A stretch of 64,000 bases of DNA. It comes from Streptomyces varsoviensis (GTDB lineage: Bacteria; Actinomycetota; Actinomycetes; Streptomycetales; Streptomycetaceae). Made by a program: the position numbers and the translations under genes. A model generated the notes under the pieces. That model searched no databases, was not told where the DNA came from, and saw only the letters and a program-made list of their open reading frames with translations. How positions within the stretch are numbered: the stretch's first letter is position 1; the number at the start of each line of letters is the position of its first letter. The DNA lies in the NCBI RefSeq assembly GCF_000718635.1, contig NZ_JOBF01000020.1, positions 62,001 through 126,000 of the forward strand. Reading direction: 5' to 3'. Of the stretch, positions 7,697 through 16,776 are shown one piece after another.

Positions 7697-9501
7697 CGTT
7701 CGGTCTCCGGGCGGCGGGGGAACAGGCCGCGGGGCGTGCCCCGGCCGTCCCAGTTCAGCAGGTTGAGGCGGCCGCGCAGCCCGTCCGCCGACGCGTCCGG
7801 GGTGTCCGGGAAGCCGGGGGCGCCCGGCCCGGCGACCGGCGGGGCGTGGAACGCCTCTATGCCCACCGGCCCGGCGCCGGACCCGTTCCGGCCGCCGCCG
7901 TACGCCCCTTGGTCGCCGCTGTACGTCCCGTCGCCGCCGCCGTACGCGCCCTGGCCGGTCCCGTAAGCACCGGCCCCGGCTCCGTACATGCCCGGCCCGC
8001 CGTCCCCGTCCAGGCTGCATCCGTCGTCGATCGTGTCCGGGGGCAGGGTCCCGGTGTAGCTGGTGGGGATGACATAGCGCTCCTCGTACTTGGCGAGGGC
8101 GAGCAGCCGGTACATGGCCTCGATCTCGTCCTCGCCGAGGCCGACGCCTCGGGCGATGGCGGGGTCCGTGGGGTCGCCGAGGTTGACGCGGCGCATGTGG
8201 GCGCGCATGGCGGCCAGCCGGCACAGGGCGGCTTCGACGGGGCCGGGGTCGCCCGCGGTGAAGAGCTGGGCGAGGTAGTCGAGGGGGATGCGCAGGGCGT
8301 CGATGGCGCCGAAGAGGCTGGCCGGGTCCTCGCCGTCGTGGCCGCCGCGGGTGAGGGAGTCGACGATCGGCGAGAGCGGCGGCACGTACCAGACCATGGG
8401 CAGGGTGCGGTATTCGGGGTGGAGCGGCAGGGCGACGCGGTAGTCGGTGATCAGCGCGCGGACCGGGGAGCGGCGGGCGGCGGTGATCCAGTCGTGCGGG
8501 ACGCCGGACTCCTCGGCGGCGCGCGCGACGTCCGGGTCGAAGGGGTCGAGGAAGCAGCCGAGCTGGGCTTCGTAGAGGTCCTTCTCGTCGGGGACGCGGG
8601 CGGCTTCGCCCACCTGGTCGGGGTCGTAGAGGATGACGCCGAGGTAGCGCAGCCGGCCCACGCAGGTCTCGGAGCAGACGGTGGGCTCTCCGGCCTCGAT
8701 GCGCGGGTAGCACATCGTGCACTTCTCGGCCTTGCCGGTCCGGTGGTTGAAGTAGACCTTCTTGTACGGGCAGCCCGTCACGCACATGCGCCAGCCGCGG
8801 CAGCGGTCCTGGTCGACGAGGACGATGCCGTCCTCGATGCGCTTGTAGAGGGCGCCGGAGGGGCAGACGGCCACGCAGGACGGGTTGAGGCAGTGCTCGC
8901 AGATGCGGGGCAGGTAGAACATGAACGCCTGCTCGTACTCCAGGCGGACCTTCTCGTTCATGTTCTTCAGCACCGGGTCGGCGGCGAGGTGTTCGGGTCC
9001 GCCGCCGAGGTCGTCGTCCCAGTTGGGTCCCCAGGTGATGGCGGTGGGGCGACCGTCGACGAGGGAGCGGGGCGGGGCGGTGGGCAGGTCGTCGCCGAGC
9101 GGGGCCGCGGTGAGGTTCGCGTAGTCGTACGTCCAGGGTTCGTAGTAGTCGCCGAGGGCGGGCAGTTCGGGGTTGGCGAAGATGCGGGCCAGCCGGCGGG
9201 CGCGGCCGCCGGAGCGGGGTACGAGCCGGCCGCCCTTGAGCCGCCAGCCGCCCTTCCAGCGTTCCTGGTCCTCGTAGCCGCGGGGGTAGCCCTGGCCGGG
9301 CCGGGTCTCGACGTTGTTGAACCAGGCGTACTCGGTGCCGCCGCGGTTGGTCCAGGTCTGTTTGCAGGTGACGGAGCAGGTGTGGCAGCCGATGCACTTG
9401 TCGAGGTTCATCACCATGGCGATCTGGGCCATGACGCGGCGGGCGGGCGGCCTGCCGTGGGAGGGGGATGTGCCGTTGCCGGAGGATGTCCCGCGGGGCA
9501 T
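7693..9501 (-). CDS. narH: Respiratory nitrate reductase beta subunit (NarH)
   Basis: Iron-sulfur subunit carrying electrons from NarI to NarG. 602 residues. Four clusters are fully liganded: Cys36/39/42/46, Cys201/204/209/213, Cys234/240/244 with Trp237 (the 3Fe-4S cluster) and Cys261/264/276/280. The ATG at 9501 lies 1 nt after the narG stop. Met24 matches the usual NarH start, so the first 23 residues may be an extension or the start may be internal. A Gly/Tyr-rich repeat (about 504-544) of GAYG/GTYSG units is inserted near the C-terminus before the conserved ending LLNWDGRGTPRGLFP. Confidence 0.96.
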   Translation of the reverse strand: MPRGTSSGNGTSPSHGRPPARRVMAQIAMVMNLDKCIGCHTCSVTCKQTWTNRGGTEYAWFNNVETRPGQGYPRGYEDQERWKGGWRLKGGRLVPRSGGRARRLARIFANPELPALGDYYEPWTYDYANLTAAPLGDDLPTAPPRSLVDGRPTAITWGPNWDDDLGGGPEHLAADPVLKNMNEKVRLEYEQAFMFYLPRICEHCLNPSCVAVCPSGALYKRIEDGIVLVDQDRCRGWRMCVTGCPYKKVYFNHRTGKAEKCTMCYPRIEAGEPTVCSETCVGRLRYLGVILYDPDQVGEAARVPDEKDLYEAQLGCFLDPFDPDVARAAEESGVPHDWITAARRSPVRALITDYRVALPLHPEYRTLPMVWYVPPLSPIVDSLTRGGHDGEDPASLFGAIDALRIPLDYLAQLFTAGDPGPVEAALCRLAAMRAHMRRVNLGDPTDPAIARGVGLGEDEIEAMYRLLALAKYEERYVIPTSYTGTLPPDTIDDGCSLDGDGGPGMYGAGAGAYGTGQGAYGGGDGTYSGDQGAYGGGRNGSGAGPVGIEAFHAPPVAGPGAPGFPDTPDASADGLRGRLNLLNWDGRGTPRGLFPRRPETER

Positions 9502-9502
9502 G

Positions 9503-12500
9503 TCAGTACTCCACGTTCTGCGAGCGGCGGCGGATGACGGTGACGGCGTCGCGCTGGTTGCCGGTGGGCCCGTAGTAGTTCGGGGCGAAGGAGAGCTGGC
9601 CGTAGCCGCCGATGAGGTGGGTGGGTTTGATGAGGAGTTTGGTGAGCGCGTTGTGGACGCCGCCGCGCCGGCCGGTGGCCTCGGACTTGGGCACGTTCAC
9701 CAGGCGTTCCTGCACGTGGTACATGAAGACCGTGCCGGGCGGCATCCGGTGCGAGACGACGGCGCGGGCGACGACCACTCCGTTGGGGTTGACGGCCTCG
9801 ATCCAGTCGTTGTCGGCCGCGGCGATCCGCTCCGCGTCCTGGACGCTGAGCCAGATGACGGGGCCGCCGCGGGCCAGGGTCTGCATGAGCAGGTTCTCCT
9901 GGTATTCGGAGTGGATCGACCATTTCGAGTGCGGGGTGACGTAGCGGACCGTCACCGCGTGCCCGTCGCGGCTCGCATCGGCGGCCGGGTGGTGCTCCAG
10001 CGCGGCGAGGTCGAGGGGCGGCCGGTAGACGGGGAGTTGTTCGCCGAGCTCGGCCATCCAGTCGTGGTCGAGGTAGAAGTGCTGGCGGCCGGTCAGGGTG
10101 TGCCAGGGCTTGCGGTGCTCGGTGTTGATCGTGAAGGGGGCGTAGCGGCGCTCGGGCCCCTCCTTGCCCGACCATTCGAAGCTGGCTCCCACCTGCACGG
10201 GGCGCGCCTGGGTGTCGGAGAAGACCACGCGCCGTTCGGCGACGGACTCGCCGAGCGCCGCCAGGCCGCCGCCGGGTCCGCAGCGTTCGGCGAGGCGGGT
10301 GAGCCCTTCGGCGGCGAGCCGCCCGTTGGTGGTGCCGGACAGGGCGAGGATCGCCTCGCACAGTTTCACGTCCGTGTCGAGCAGCGGCCTGCCGCGTACG
10401 GGCTCGGGCCGGGCCGTTCCGCAGCGTTCGGCCAGCCAGCGGGCCTCCGCCCGCGGGTACACGGTCACGCCCTTGACGGCCATGCCCGCCTCCTCGGCCA
10501 GCGGCCCCAGGCTCGCCAGTTTCGCGGCCACGGCGGTGTAGTCGCGTTCGACGAGCGTGAACACCGGCAGGTTGTGGCCGGGGACGGGCGGGCCGGCCGT
10601 ACGCCAGTCGGGGACCGTGCCGCCGGGCTGGGCGGTCTCGCCGGGGGTGTCGTGCTGGAGGGCGGTGGCGACCAGGTCGTGGCGGGTGTCCAGGCGCCCC
10701 CGGGCGAGTTCGCTGAACCTCTCGGCCAGGCCGTGGAAGATCTCGAAGTCGGTACGGGCCTGCCAGGGCGGCACGATGGCCGGGGAGAAGGCGTGTACGT
10801 AGGGGTGCATGTCGGTGCTGGACAGGTCGTGCTTCTCGTACCAGGTGGCGGCCGGCAGCACGAGGTCGGCCATCAGGGTCGTGGAGGTCATCCGGAAGTC
10901 CAGCGCGAGCAGCAGGTCGAGCTTGCCGCGCGGCGCCTCCTCCCGCCAGGCCACATCGCGCGGGCGCGCGTCGGGCGGCGCCTCCTCGGCGCTCGCGTTG
11001 TCGTCGGCGCCCAGCAGGTGGCGCAGGAAGTACTCGTTGCCCTTGGCGGAGGAGCCGATCAGGTTGGACCGCCATACGGTCAGCACGCGCGGCCAGTTGG
11101 CCGGATCGTCGGGGTCCTCGAACGCGAAGTGGAGTCGCCCCCGGTGGAGTTGGCCGGCGATCCACTCCCCCGGGTCGCTCCCGGCGGCGCGGACGCGTTC
11201 GCCGAGGGTGAGGGGGTTGGCGGCGAAGGCGGGGGCGGAGGGCATCCAGCCCAGCCGCGCGGACTGCGCGACCAGGTCGGCGGTGTGCCGGCCCGCGAAC
11301 AGTCCCCGGCCGGTCGCCGCGGCCAGCGCGTCGGCGCGGTAGGACTCGTAGCGCCACTGGTCGGTGTGCAGGTACCAGTACGGCGTCCCGGCCATCTGCC
11401 GCGACGGCCGGACCCAGTCCGCCGCGGTCTGGAGCTGCTGCCAGCCGGCGTACGGGCGTACCTTCTCCTGCCCGACGTAGTGCGCCCAGCCGCCTCCGTT
11501 GACGCCCTGGCAGCCGGTGAGCAGCAGCAGCGTCAGGAACGAGCGGTAGATGGTGTCGGAGTGGAACCAGTGGTTGGTGCCCGCCCCCATCACGATCATG
11601 CAGCGGCCGCGGGTCTTCTCCGCGGTGTGCGCGAACTCGCGGGCCGCCCGCAGCACGGCGGCGGCCGGCACGGAGGTGATCGTCTCCTGCCACGCCGGGG
11701 TGCACGGCTGCGCGGCGTCGTCGTAGCCGCTGGGCCACTGCCCGGACAGGCCGGGGCGGTGCACGCCGTACTGGGTGAGCAGCAGGTCGTGGACCGTGGT
11801 CACCCAGCGGCCGTCGATCTCCCGCATCGGCACCGCGCGACGCAGGGTGCGGCCTTCTTCGCCGCGCGGCCCCGTGCCGTCCCGGTCGAAGCGCGGCAGG
11901 TCGATCTCGACGCTGGCGCCGCCGCGCTCCTCGTAGAAGGTGAGTCGCGGCTCCACGTCCCCGAAGTCGAGGTTCCAGCGGCCCTCGCCCTGCTCCGACC
12001 AGCGGTCGCCGAGGGTGCCGGGCGGGGCCACGGGGGCTCCGGTCGCCTGGTCGAAGACGACGGGCCGCCACCGCGCGTGCCCGGCGGGGGCCTCCTCCCC
12101 CGCCTCGCGGTGGAGGCCCAGATCGGCGGCGGTGACGAACTTGCCCGGTACGACGGCGCCGTCGCGGCGCTCCAGTTCCACGAGGAACGGCAGGTCGGTG
12201 AAGGACGTCACGTACTCGGTGAAGTACGGCACCTGGCGCTCGACGAAGAACTCGCGCAGCAGCACATGGCCCATGGCCATGGCCAGCGCGCCGTCCGTCC
12301 CCGGGTGCGGGTGCAGCCATTCGTCGGCGAACTTCGTGGCGTCGGCGTAGTCCGGGGAGACCACGACCACCTTCTGGCCGCGGTAGCGGGCCTCGGCCAT
12401 CCAGTGCGCGTCCGGCGTCCGCGTCACCGGCACGTTGGAGCCCCACAGCATCAGGTAGGCCGCGTCCCACCAGTCGCCGGACTCCGGTACGTCCGTCTGG

Positions 12501-13255
12501 TCGCCGAAGACCTGCGGCGAGGCGATCGGCAGGTCCGCGTACCAGTCGTAGAAGGACAGCATCGGCGCGCCGATCAGCGACATGAAGCGGGCGCCCACGG
12601 CGTGCGAGGCCATCGACATCGCGGGGATCGGGGAGAACCCGGCCACCCGGTCGGGTCCGTACGCGCCGATGGTGTGCACATGGGCGGCGGCCGCGATCTC
12701 CAGCGCCTCCTCCCACGTCACGCGCACCAGCCCGCCCTTGCCGCGGGCCGACTGGTAGCGGCGGCGTTTGACCGGGTCCTGGGTGATCTCGGCCCACGCG
12801 GCGACGGGGTCGCCGAGCCGGGCCCTGGCCTCGCGGTACATCTCCACGAGGACGCCGCGCGCGTGCGGGTAGCGCACCCGCGTCGGCGAGTAGGTGTACC
12901 AGGAGAAGGACGCGCCCCTCGGGCAGCCGCGCGGCTCGTACTCGGGCCGGTCCGGGCCGACGGTGGGGTAGTCGGTCTGCTGGGTCTCCCACGTGATCAG
13001 GCCGTCCTTGACGTACACCTTCCACGAGCACGAGCCGGTGCAGTTGACGCCGTGCGTCGAGCGCACCACTTTGTCGTGCGCCCAACGCTCCCGGTACGGG
13101 GCGTCGTTGACCGGCTGGTCCGGCCGGTACACGGCCCGTAGGTCGGGTGTCGTCGCGGTCCCCCGCAACTGCCGGCCGAGCCGCAGCAGCCGCTCCGCCG
13201 CCTCCCCCGCCGCGCGCTCCGCCGCCTTGCGTGCCCCGATTCGCCCCACGGCCAC
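9503..13255 (-). CDS. narG: Respiratory nitrate reductase alpha subunit (NarG)
   Basis: Catalytic subunit reducing nitrate to nitrite at a molybdenum bis-MGD centre. 1250 residues, normal length. The N-terminal FS0 cluster ligands are present as His68, Cys72, Cys76 and Cys111. The molybdenum-ligand aspartate lies in YDWYADLP (236-243). NarG hallmarks such as WGSNVPVTRTPDAHW are intact. There is no twin-arginine signal, consistent with a cytoplasm-facing NarGH. Two GTG starts are possible; the one at 13249 has better spacing from GGGA than the one at 13255. First gene of narGHJI. No nitrate transporter or narL/narX genes are beside it. Confidence 0.97.
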   Translation of the reverse strand: MAVGRIGARKAAERAAGEAAERLLRLGRQLRGTATTPDLRAVYRPDQPVNDAPYRERWAHDKVVRSTHGVNCTGSCSWKVYVKDGLITWETQQTDYPTVGPDRPEYEPRGCPRGASFSWYTYSPTRVRYPHARGVLVEMYREARARLGDPVAAWAEITQDPVKRRRYQSARGKGGLVRVTWEEALEIAAAAHVHTIGAYGPDRVAGFSPIPAMSMASHAVGARFMSLIGAPMLSFYDWYADLPIASPQVFGDQTDVPESGDWWDAAYLMLWGSNVPVTRTPDAHWMAEARYRGQKVVVVSPDYADATKFADEWLHPHPGTDGALAMAMGHVLLREFFVERQVPYFTEYVTSFTDLPFLVELERRDGAVVPGKFVTAADLGLHREAGEEAPAGHARWRPVVFDQATGAPVAPPGTLGDRWSEQGEGRWNLDFGDVEPRLTFYEERGGASVEIDLPRFDRDGTGPRGEEGRTLRRAVPMREIDGRWVTTVHDLLLTQYGVHRPGLSGQWPSGYDDAAQPCTPAWQETITSVPAAAVLRAAREFAHTAEKTRGRCMIVMGAGTNHWFHSDTIYRSFLTLLLLTGCQGVNGGGWAHYVGQEKVRPYAGWQQLQTAADWVRPSRQMAGTPYWYLHTDQWRYESYRADALAAATGRGLFAGRHTADLVAQSARLGWMPSAPAFAANPLTLGERVRAAGSDPGEWIAGQLHRGRLHFAFEDPDDPANWPRVLTVWRSNLIGSSAKGNEYFLRHLLGADDNASAEEAPPDARPRDVAWREEAPRGKLDLLLALDFRMTSTTLMADLVLPAATWYEKHDLSSTDMHPYVHAFSPAIVPPWQARTDFEIFHGLAERFSELARGRLDTRHDLVATALQHDTPGETAQPGGTVPDWRTAGPPVPGHNLPVFTLVERDYTAVAAKLASLGPLAEEAGMAVKGVTVYPRAEARWLAERCGTARPEPVRGRPLLDTDVKLCEAILALSGTTNGRLAAEGLTRLAERCGPGGGLAALGESVAERRVVFSDTQARPVQVGASFEWSGKEGPERRYAPFTINTEHRKPWHTLTGRQHFYLDHDWMAELGEQLPVYRPPLDLAALEHHPAADASRDGHAVTVRYVTPHSKWSIHSEYQENLLMQTLARGGPVIWLSVQDAERIAAADNDWIEAVNPNGVVVARAVVSHRMPPGTVFMYHVQERLVNVPKSEATGRRGGVHNALTKLLIKPTHLIGGYGQLSFAPNYYGPTGNQRDAVTVIRRRSQNVEY

Positions 13256-13346
13256 GTCCCTTCACTCCCCACGACGGCGTCCTGTGTCCTGTGCGGGCAG
13301 GGCGCGATTCCGGGCCCAAGCCTGTCCCTGAATTCGGCGTCCTGAC

Positions 13347-13360
13347 TGTTTCGCTGAACA
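13347..13360. promoter_or_regulatory. Imperfect dyad TGTT-N6-AACA upstream of narG
   Basis: TGTTTCGCTGAACA is a near-palindrome about 90 bp in front of the narG start, followed by CAATTG. It shares only the outer parts of the actinobacterial Rex operator, so a redox regulator is possible but not shown. Confidence 0.3.
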
Positions 13361-13409
13361 CAATTGGGCAGAGTTATACGCAACCTTCCTTCCGCTTTGC
13401 CCAACCTGC

Positions 13410-13461
13410 CGCATGCATATGCGAACAGCGATTGCACATTCGGGTAAAGATGCGAATAGCG
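13410..13461. promoter_or_regulatory. Phased direct repeats and dyad upstream of narG
   Basis: The dyad CGCAT-N4-ATGCG (13410-13423) overlaps the first copy of a 12-bp direct repeat, ATGCGAACAGCG (13419-13430). The second copy, ATGCGAATAGCG (13450-13461), starts 31 bp later, close to three helical turns. A further ATGTGCG/GCGCATG pair lies near 13494-13520. This looks like a multi-site operator for a nitrate- or oxygen-responsive activator of narGHJI. Confidence 0.4.
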
Positions 13462-13624
13462 CCTGCTAGCAGATTCCTTTCCGGGCGAGTGCATGTGCGT
13501 TCGCGTGATGAGCGCATGTCACTTTGATCGACCTTGTATTGCCCGATCTCTATTGCCCGGTCCCCTCGGGCCTTCACCAGGAAAGGAGGATCGGCGCACG
13601 ACATTGCGGGCGGGCGTCCGGAGA

Positions 13625-13715
13625 GGCATAGGAAACCGTCCGACGCCGGGAGAACGGGCGAAGGGGCGGAGGGGCAGCGGGGCATAGCAACCGCCCGACG
13701 CCGGGCGAGCGGGCG
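13625..13715. repeat. Duplicated ~35-bp block
   Basis: 13625-13660 and 13681-13715 are imperfect copies beginning GGCATAG and sharing CGACGCCGGG and CGGGCG. They lie directly after the stop of the VWA gene. CGCCGGGCG within them could form a small hairpin, so the block may also help termination. Confidence 0.7.
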
Positions 13716-13723
13716 GACGCGGA

Positions 13724-15439
13724 TCAGATCAGGCGGAAGAGGTCGGCGGCGGCGTGCACGTCGGTGAAGTCCTCTACGGAGCGCAGGTTGTCGCACAGCG
13801 CGTCCAGGACCGAGTCGGCCTCGGCGGCGGCCGGCGCGCCGATGGCCACGCCGAAGACGCGGAACCCCAGCAGCCGCTTGGCGTCCTTCCAGTCGCGCAT
13901 CCACTCCTCGGTGACACCGCACTCGTCGTCGGTGAGCATGACGATGTCGCCGCGCCTGCGGGCGGCGTCGTCGAACTCCTCCGCCAGCAGTTCGCGGGCC
14001 GCCGTCAGCGGCGCCTGGTAGCTGGTCCCGCCGCCGAGGAAGGACTCGGCGAAGTCGAGGACCTGGGCGATGCCGGTGGGCCGGCCGCCGGGGAAGCGGA
14101 AGATCTGGATCTTGTCGGCGGCCGAGAACAGGATGCCGACGAAGTCGCGCCCGGCGTGGCGGGCCTGGTCCAGCAGCGCCAGGGCGCACGCCTTCGCCCA
14201 CGCCTCCCTGGTGACTCCGCCGGGCCCCGCCTCGTACATGGAGTGCGAGGTGTCCACGCACGCGATGACCGCGCCCCGGCCCGTGGCCTGCTCGCCCTGG
14301 CTGTCGTAGAGCATCAGCTCCCCGGCGGCGTAGCGCGCGGCGAACACCGCGCGGGTCTCGGGCAGGCCCAGGTTGGCCAGCTCGGAGGGGATGACGCGGG
14401 AGAGGTCGTCGCCCAGCGTGACGCCGACCAGTTCTCCGGTGGCGTTCTCGATCTTGTGGGCGCGCTCGCCCTCGGCCATCTGCCGGAAGCGGCCGATCAG
14501 TTCGGCCCACCGCGCGAGGCGGCTGGTGCGCAGCCGCTCGGCCAGCCGCGCCCGCTGATCGAACGGCATCCGCTCCAGTTCGCCCGGGTCCACTCCCCAC
14601 GCCCGCATCAGCGCCGCCTCCTCCCGCGCGGCCTGGGCCGCTTGCGCCACGGCGCCGCGCGCGGCGGCCCGGATGCCGGGGCCCGCCGCCGCGCGGGCCG
14701 AGGCGACGGTTACTGAGGGAGCGGCTTGGGCACCGGCCGGAGTGGCTTGGGGAGCTTGTCGCGCGGCCCCAGCGGCCTCGGTCGGCTCGGTGTTCTGAGC
14801 CGGCTGTGTCCGCGGCTGTGTCTGCCCCTCCGTCTCGGTCTCGGTCTCCGTCCGCGCGTCTTCGGCGGCTCGCTGGGCGCGCTGCGCGCGCTCGGCCCGC
14901 TCGTCGGCTTCGCGCGTCCGCTCCAGCATCCGGCGCAGTGCGGCGGCCTGCGCGAGTACGGTCATGGCGGCGGCGTACGGGTCCCCCGCCGTCCACCGGC
15001 GCAGCTCGGCGAAGTCCGGCGCCCCCGCCAAGGCGTCGACGATCTGATGGTTGACCAGCCGGGACGGCTCCATCTCGGCGCGCTCGCGCACCCTCGGCCT
15101 GAGCTTGTAGGCGGCCAGGAACACATCGGTCAGGAGGTCGTCGGCGTGGTCGTGGCGCGCGGTCAACTCGGCGGCCAGCTCCCGCAGTCCGGCCGACTGC
15201 TCGTACGTGTCGCGCCACGTGATCCGGTCGAAGCGGTCCGCGACCACCGCGGCGCTGTGCCGCTCCGGAGTCGCGGGATGGGCCGCGGGGTGGGTCGCGG
15301 TCTGGGCTGCGGGCTGGGGCACGGAGTGCTGCCCCTCAGGCGTCGCGTGCCGCCCGGGGTCCTTCCCGGACGGGCTCGGCCGCGCCACGGCCCGTAGCAC
15401 CGCCGGCTCGTCGACCCCGCTCAGGTCCCCGCCGCCCAT
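13724..15439 (-). CDS. VWA-domain protein, ViaA-like partner of the upstream MoxR ATPase
   Basis: 571 residues from ATG 15439. N-terminal and middle parts are largely helical, with a Glu/Arg/Ala-rich coiled-coil stretch (about 168-200) and a TETETE/Pro-rich linker (198-245). The C-terminal von Willebrand A domain (about 388-570) has MIDAS residues Asp396, Ser398 and Ser400 in DTSHS, then the TDDE segment. Length and order match the ViaA/CoxE-like proteins that work with MoxR ATPases. It is 47 nt downstream of such an ATPase gene and next to a nitrate reductase operon, so a role in maturing or stabilising a respiratory complex is plausible but inferred. Confidence 0.85.
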   Translation of the reverse strand: MGGGDLSGVDEPAVLRAVARPSPSGKDPGRHATPEGQHSVPQPAAQTATHPAAHPATPERHSAAVVADRFDRITWRDTYEQSAGLRELAAELTARHDHADDLLTDVFLAAYKLRPRVRERAEMEPSRLVNHQIVDALAGAPDFAELRRWTAGDPYAAAMTVLAQAAALRRMLERTREADERAERAQRAQRAAEDARTETETETEGQTQPRTQPAQNTEPTEAAGAARQAPQATPAGAQAAPSVTVASARAAAGPGIRAAARGAVAQAAQAAREEAALMRAWGVDPGELERMPFDQRARLAERLRTSRLARWAELIGRFRQMAEGERAHKIENATGELVGVTLGDDLSRVIPSELANLGLPETRAVFAARYAAGELMLYDSQGEQATGRGAVIACVDTSHSMYEAGPGGVTREAWAKACALALLDQARHAGRDFVGILFSAADKIQIFRFPGGRPTGIAQVLDFAESFLGGGTSYQAPLTAARELLAEEFDDAARRRGDIVMLTDDECGVTEEWMRDWKDAKRLLGFRVFGVAIGAPAAAEADSVLDALCDNLRSVEDFTDVHAAADLFRLI

Positions 15440-15486
15440 GGGCCCTGCCCTCCCCCGTCTCGTCTGTTCCTGGGCTTCTCGTACGT

Positions 15487-16776
15487 TCAGAACTGGGACC
15501 GCACCATGCTGGCGTCCACGCCCAGGGCCTCGGTGAGCACGCGGGCGCGTACCGCGCGCTGGCGGCCGGTGACGCGGTCGATGGCGACGGTGGAGCGGCC
15601 GGCGCCCGCCGCCTCCTCGCGCAGCCGCTCCAGCCGCTGGCCCGCCATGGCGAGCTGGTTGTGGGCCTTCCTGATGACCCATTCGCTCAGCGCCTCCCGC
15701 GACTGCCCGGCCATGGCGTCGAGCTGCGCCTCCAGGTCGTCGATGGTGTCGGCCAGGTCGAGCGCTTCCTTGGCGTCGGGGTTGACCAGTTGCAGCACCT
15801 CGCGCTCCACGGTGGGCCGCTCGGCCGGGGAGTTCCACAGGACGTGCGTCAGCACCGACAGGTCGCTCTCGCCGACCGCCGGGCGGCCGTCGAGGTAGGC
15901 GGACGCCTGGAGCAGCCGGACCGCCTGCCGCCAGCGGCGGTCGGAGGCGATGAGTTCCTTGCGGCGGAGGGCGGCCCGTAGCGCGCATACCGCGTCCACG
16001 ATCGCGTCGGGGACCTCCACGGCGGGCACGCCATCGGCCACGGCCTGCCGCAACGCGGTGAGTTCGACGGTGGTCCGTACCGGGGCCGCCGGGCGGCTGA
16101 CGGCGGAGCGGACCAGCGCCGCGAAGTTGGAGGGGTCCGCCAGGTAACCGACCTCGACGCGCACCAGCAGCCGGTCGTAGATCGCGGCGGAGTCCTCGCC
16201 GCTGGGCAGTTCGTTGCTGGCCGTGATGGCGCCGATCAGGGGGCAGCGGATCGGCTCGCCGCCGTTCTCGGGGTGGTAGATCCGCTCGTTGAGGTAGCCC
16301 AGCGTCTCGTTCAGCGCGGCCGTCGAGCACTTGAATATCTCGTCGATGAACGCGACGTGGGCGGTCGTGGCGCGGCCGTCGTAGACCTGGCGGTACTCGC
16401 CCCGGGCGAGGGCGGCGACGTCGATGGGGCCGAACATCCGGGTGGGCGCGGTGAACTTCGACAGCAGGATCTCCCAGTAGGACGCTCCCTCGATCCTGCT
16501 CGTCAGCTCGCGCGCCAGCTCGGACTTCGCGGTCCCGGGCGGGCCGAGCACCAGTGAGTGCTGCCCTGCCAGCAGCGTCACCACCAGCGTGCGCACCACG
16601 TCGGCCCGCTCGTAGAAGCGCTCCGACAGCTCGTCGCCGATCGCCCGCAGCCGCCTGGCCGTGTCCCCGTCCGCCGGGTTCGACGGGCCTTGCACGCGTG
16701 GCGCGCTCCGTACATCCGATATGGCCCGTAGGTCCGATGTGGTCTGTACGTTCGGCGTGGCCCGCGAGTGCTGCAT
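15487..16776 (-). CDS. MoxR-family AAA+ ATPase (RavA-like)
   Basis: 429 residues from ATG 16776; the frame runs further upstream but that part is not family-like. Walker A is GPPGTAKS (78-85), Walker B is FIDE (143-146), and sensor-1-like ITASNELP follows (184-191). MoxR-type ATPases act as hexameric chaperones that assemble or activate metal-containing complexes together with a VWA partner. The VWA gene lies directly downstream on the same strand, so the two form a two-gene operon. The sequence pattern (TSRIEGASYWEILLSKFTAP) is close to RavA. Confidence 0.88.
   Translation of the reverse strand: MQHSRATPNVQTTSDLRAISDVRSAPRVQGPSNPADGDTARRLRAIGDELSERFYERADVVRTLVVTLLAGQHSLVLGPPGTAKSELARELTSRIEGASYWEILLSKFTAPTRMFGPIDVAALARGEYRQVYDGRATTAHVAFIDEIFKCSTAALNETLGYLNERIYHPENGGEPIRCPLIGAITASNELPSGEDSAAIYDRLLVRVEVGYLADPSNFAALVRSAVSRPAAPVRTTVELTALRQAVADGVPAVEVPDAIVDAVCALRAALRRKELIASDRRWRQAVRLLQASAYLDGRPAVGESDLSVLTHVLWNSPAERPTVEREVLQLVNPDAKEALDLADTIDDLEAQLDAMAGQSREALSEWVIRKAHNQLAMAGQRLERLREEAAGAGRSTVAIDRVTGRQRAVRARVLTEALGVDASMVRSQF

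Larger units (their letters stand above)
13256..13723. other. 468-bp leader region upstream of narG
   Basis: No gene with credible codon bias is seen, though several short frames exist. The half next to narG (about 13330-13560) is clearly richer in A+T than the rest of the window and holds the dyads and repeats listed separately, so it is the probable narG promoter. The other half is GC-rich and holds a duplicated 35-bp block after the VWA gene. A perfect-looking ribosome site, AGGAAAGGAGG (13579-13589, plus strand), has no start codon at a usable distance. Confidence 0.6.

Noticed and set aside
13347..13360. Reading the narG-proximal dyad as a Rex operator
   Set aside because: Only the outer bases agree with the Rex consensus as I recall it; the centre does not, so I list it only as a generic dyad.
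9314..13361. Very long open frames (over 1200 codons) antisense to and out of frame with narG
   Set aside because: They lack family motifs and arise from the high GC content and codon bias of narG; the NarG frame has intact cofactor motifs.
13579..13654. Ideal ribosome site AGGAAAGGAGG on the plus strand with a TTG at 13604
   Set aside because: The TTG is about 15 nt away, no ATG/GTG is in range, and the resulting frame is under 30 codons without coding bias.
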